Shown piece after piece: positions 47,418 to 47,827 of a stretch of DNA of 47,827 bases. A program made the translations under genes and the position numbers. How positions within the stretch are numbered: position 1 is the first letter of the stretch; every line of letters begins with the position of its first letter. A model generated the notes under the pieces. That model searched no databases. It had not been told where the DNA came from and saw nothing but the letters and a program-made list of their open reading frames with translations. This DNA is from Acetobacteraceae bacterium (lineage in GTDB: Bacteria; Pseudomonadota; Alphaproteobacteria; Acetobacterales; Acetobacteraceae): NCBI GenBank assembly GCA_009693795.1, contig SHWN01000002.1, forward strand, positions 1-47,827. Direction: 5' to 3'.

Positions 47418-47827
47418 ATGGGGGAATACTCATCTGCTGACCTTCGTTCTCGTGTGATCACGGCGGTGGCGGGTGGCGTGTCCCGCCATGCAGCCGTGGA
47501 GCGATTTGGTGTTGGGGTAGCGAGTGCGATCCGCTGGGTGCGCGAGTGGCATGAAACTGGCAGCACATGTGCAAAGCCACAGGGCGGGGACCGACGATCG
47601 CATCGGATCGAGGTATATCGGGATATCATCCTGGGTACGATTGAGGCGCAGGTGGACATCACCCTCGTTAAGCTGGCCGACATGCTGCGCCGGGATCAGG
47701 GTGCCTGCTTTGCGCCCAGCATGGTCTGGCGCTTCCTTGACCGTCACGCCATGACCGCTAAAAAAACGGCGCACGGGCACCGCTCACGCTGTCATAGGCG
47801 CGCAGATATCAGTTCCCCAATCTTGGC
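47418..47827 (+). mobile_element. IS630-family transposase, 5' part, runs off the right edge and possibly truncated near 47775
   Basis: MGEYSSADLRSRVITAVAGGVSRHAAVERFGVGVASAIRWVREWHETGSTCAKPQGGDRRSHRIEVYRDIILGTIEAQVDITLVKLADMLRRDQGACFAPSMVWRFLDRHAMTAKKTAH; open to the window end, so absent from the ORF track. Confidence 0.88.

Noticed and set aside
1-47827. tRNA, rRNA or riboswitch genes
   Set aside because: Looked for T-loop-like motifs and known leader signatures on both strands by eye; none convincing. A tRNAscan/Infernal run would be decisive.

Overview
GC-rich bacterial chromosomal window, gene content consistent with an alphaproteobacterium (possibly Acetobacteraceae; this placement is inference). 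Most of it is ordinary core and metabolic gene content: ftsY-mtaB-dapF, pyrD, tadA, an RluB-type synthase, rsmD, a DEAD-box helicase, hrpB, an OmpR-type two-component pair, glpK, acs, two amidases, a GMC oxidoreductase, a DsbD-like protein and a five-gene Liv-type ABC transporter / N-acyl-D-amino-acid deacylase cluster. Between these genes are decayed sequences recognised by hand translation: a haloacid-dehalogenase-like pseudogene at the left edge, an autotransporter tail, a DUF499-type ATPase fragment, an MlaC/HpnM-like relic with a compensating double frameshift, a phage-type ParB-methyltransferase pseudogene, IS3/IS5/IS21 fragments and a partial IS630 transposase at the right edge. The most unusual observations are: (1) a very small transcription unit (1933-2158) whose ribosome-binding site matches the complement of the 16S rRNA 3' end over about 17 nt, with two overlapping mini-ORFs and a perfect terminator; (2) a DegP/HtrA gene beside a two-component system that has lost its catalytic serine block between two GGSV-coding sequences; (3) tandem duplications placed on a start codon (livJ), on a stop codon (acs) and in the N-terminal segment of a histidine kinase; (4) a 126-bp long-hairpin MITE-like element; (5) a fused LivM-LivG protein. 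No CRISPR array, rRNA or tRNA was recognised. No complete new defence system is visible, only relics. All homology calls are from memory of protein families; no search was run.
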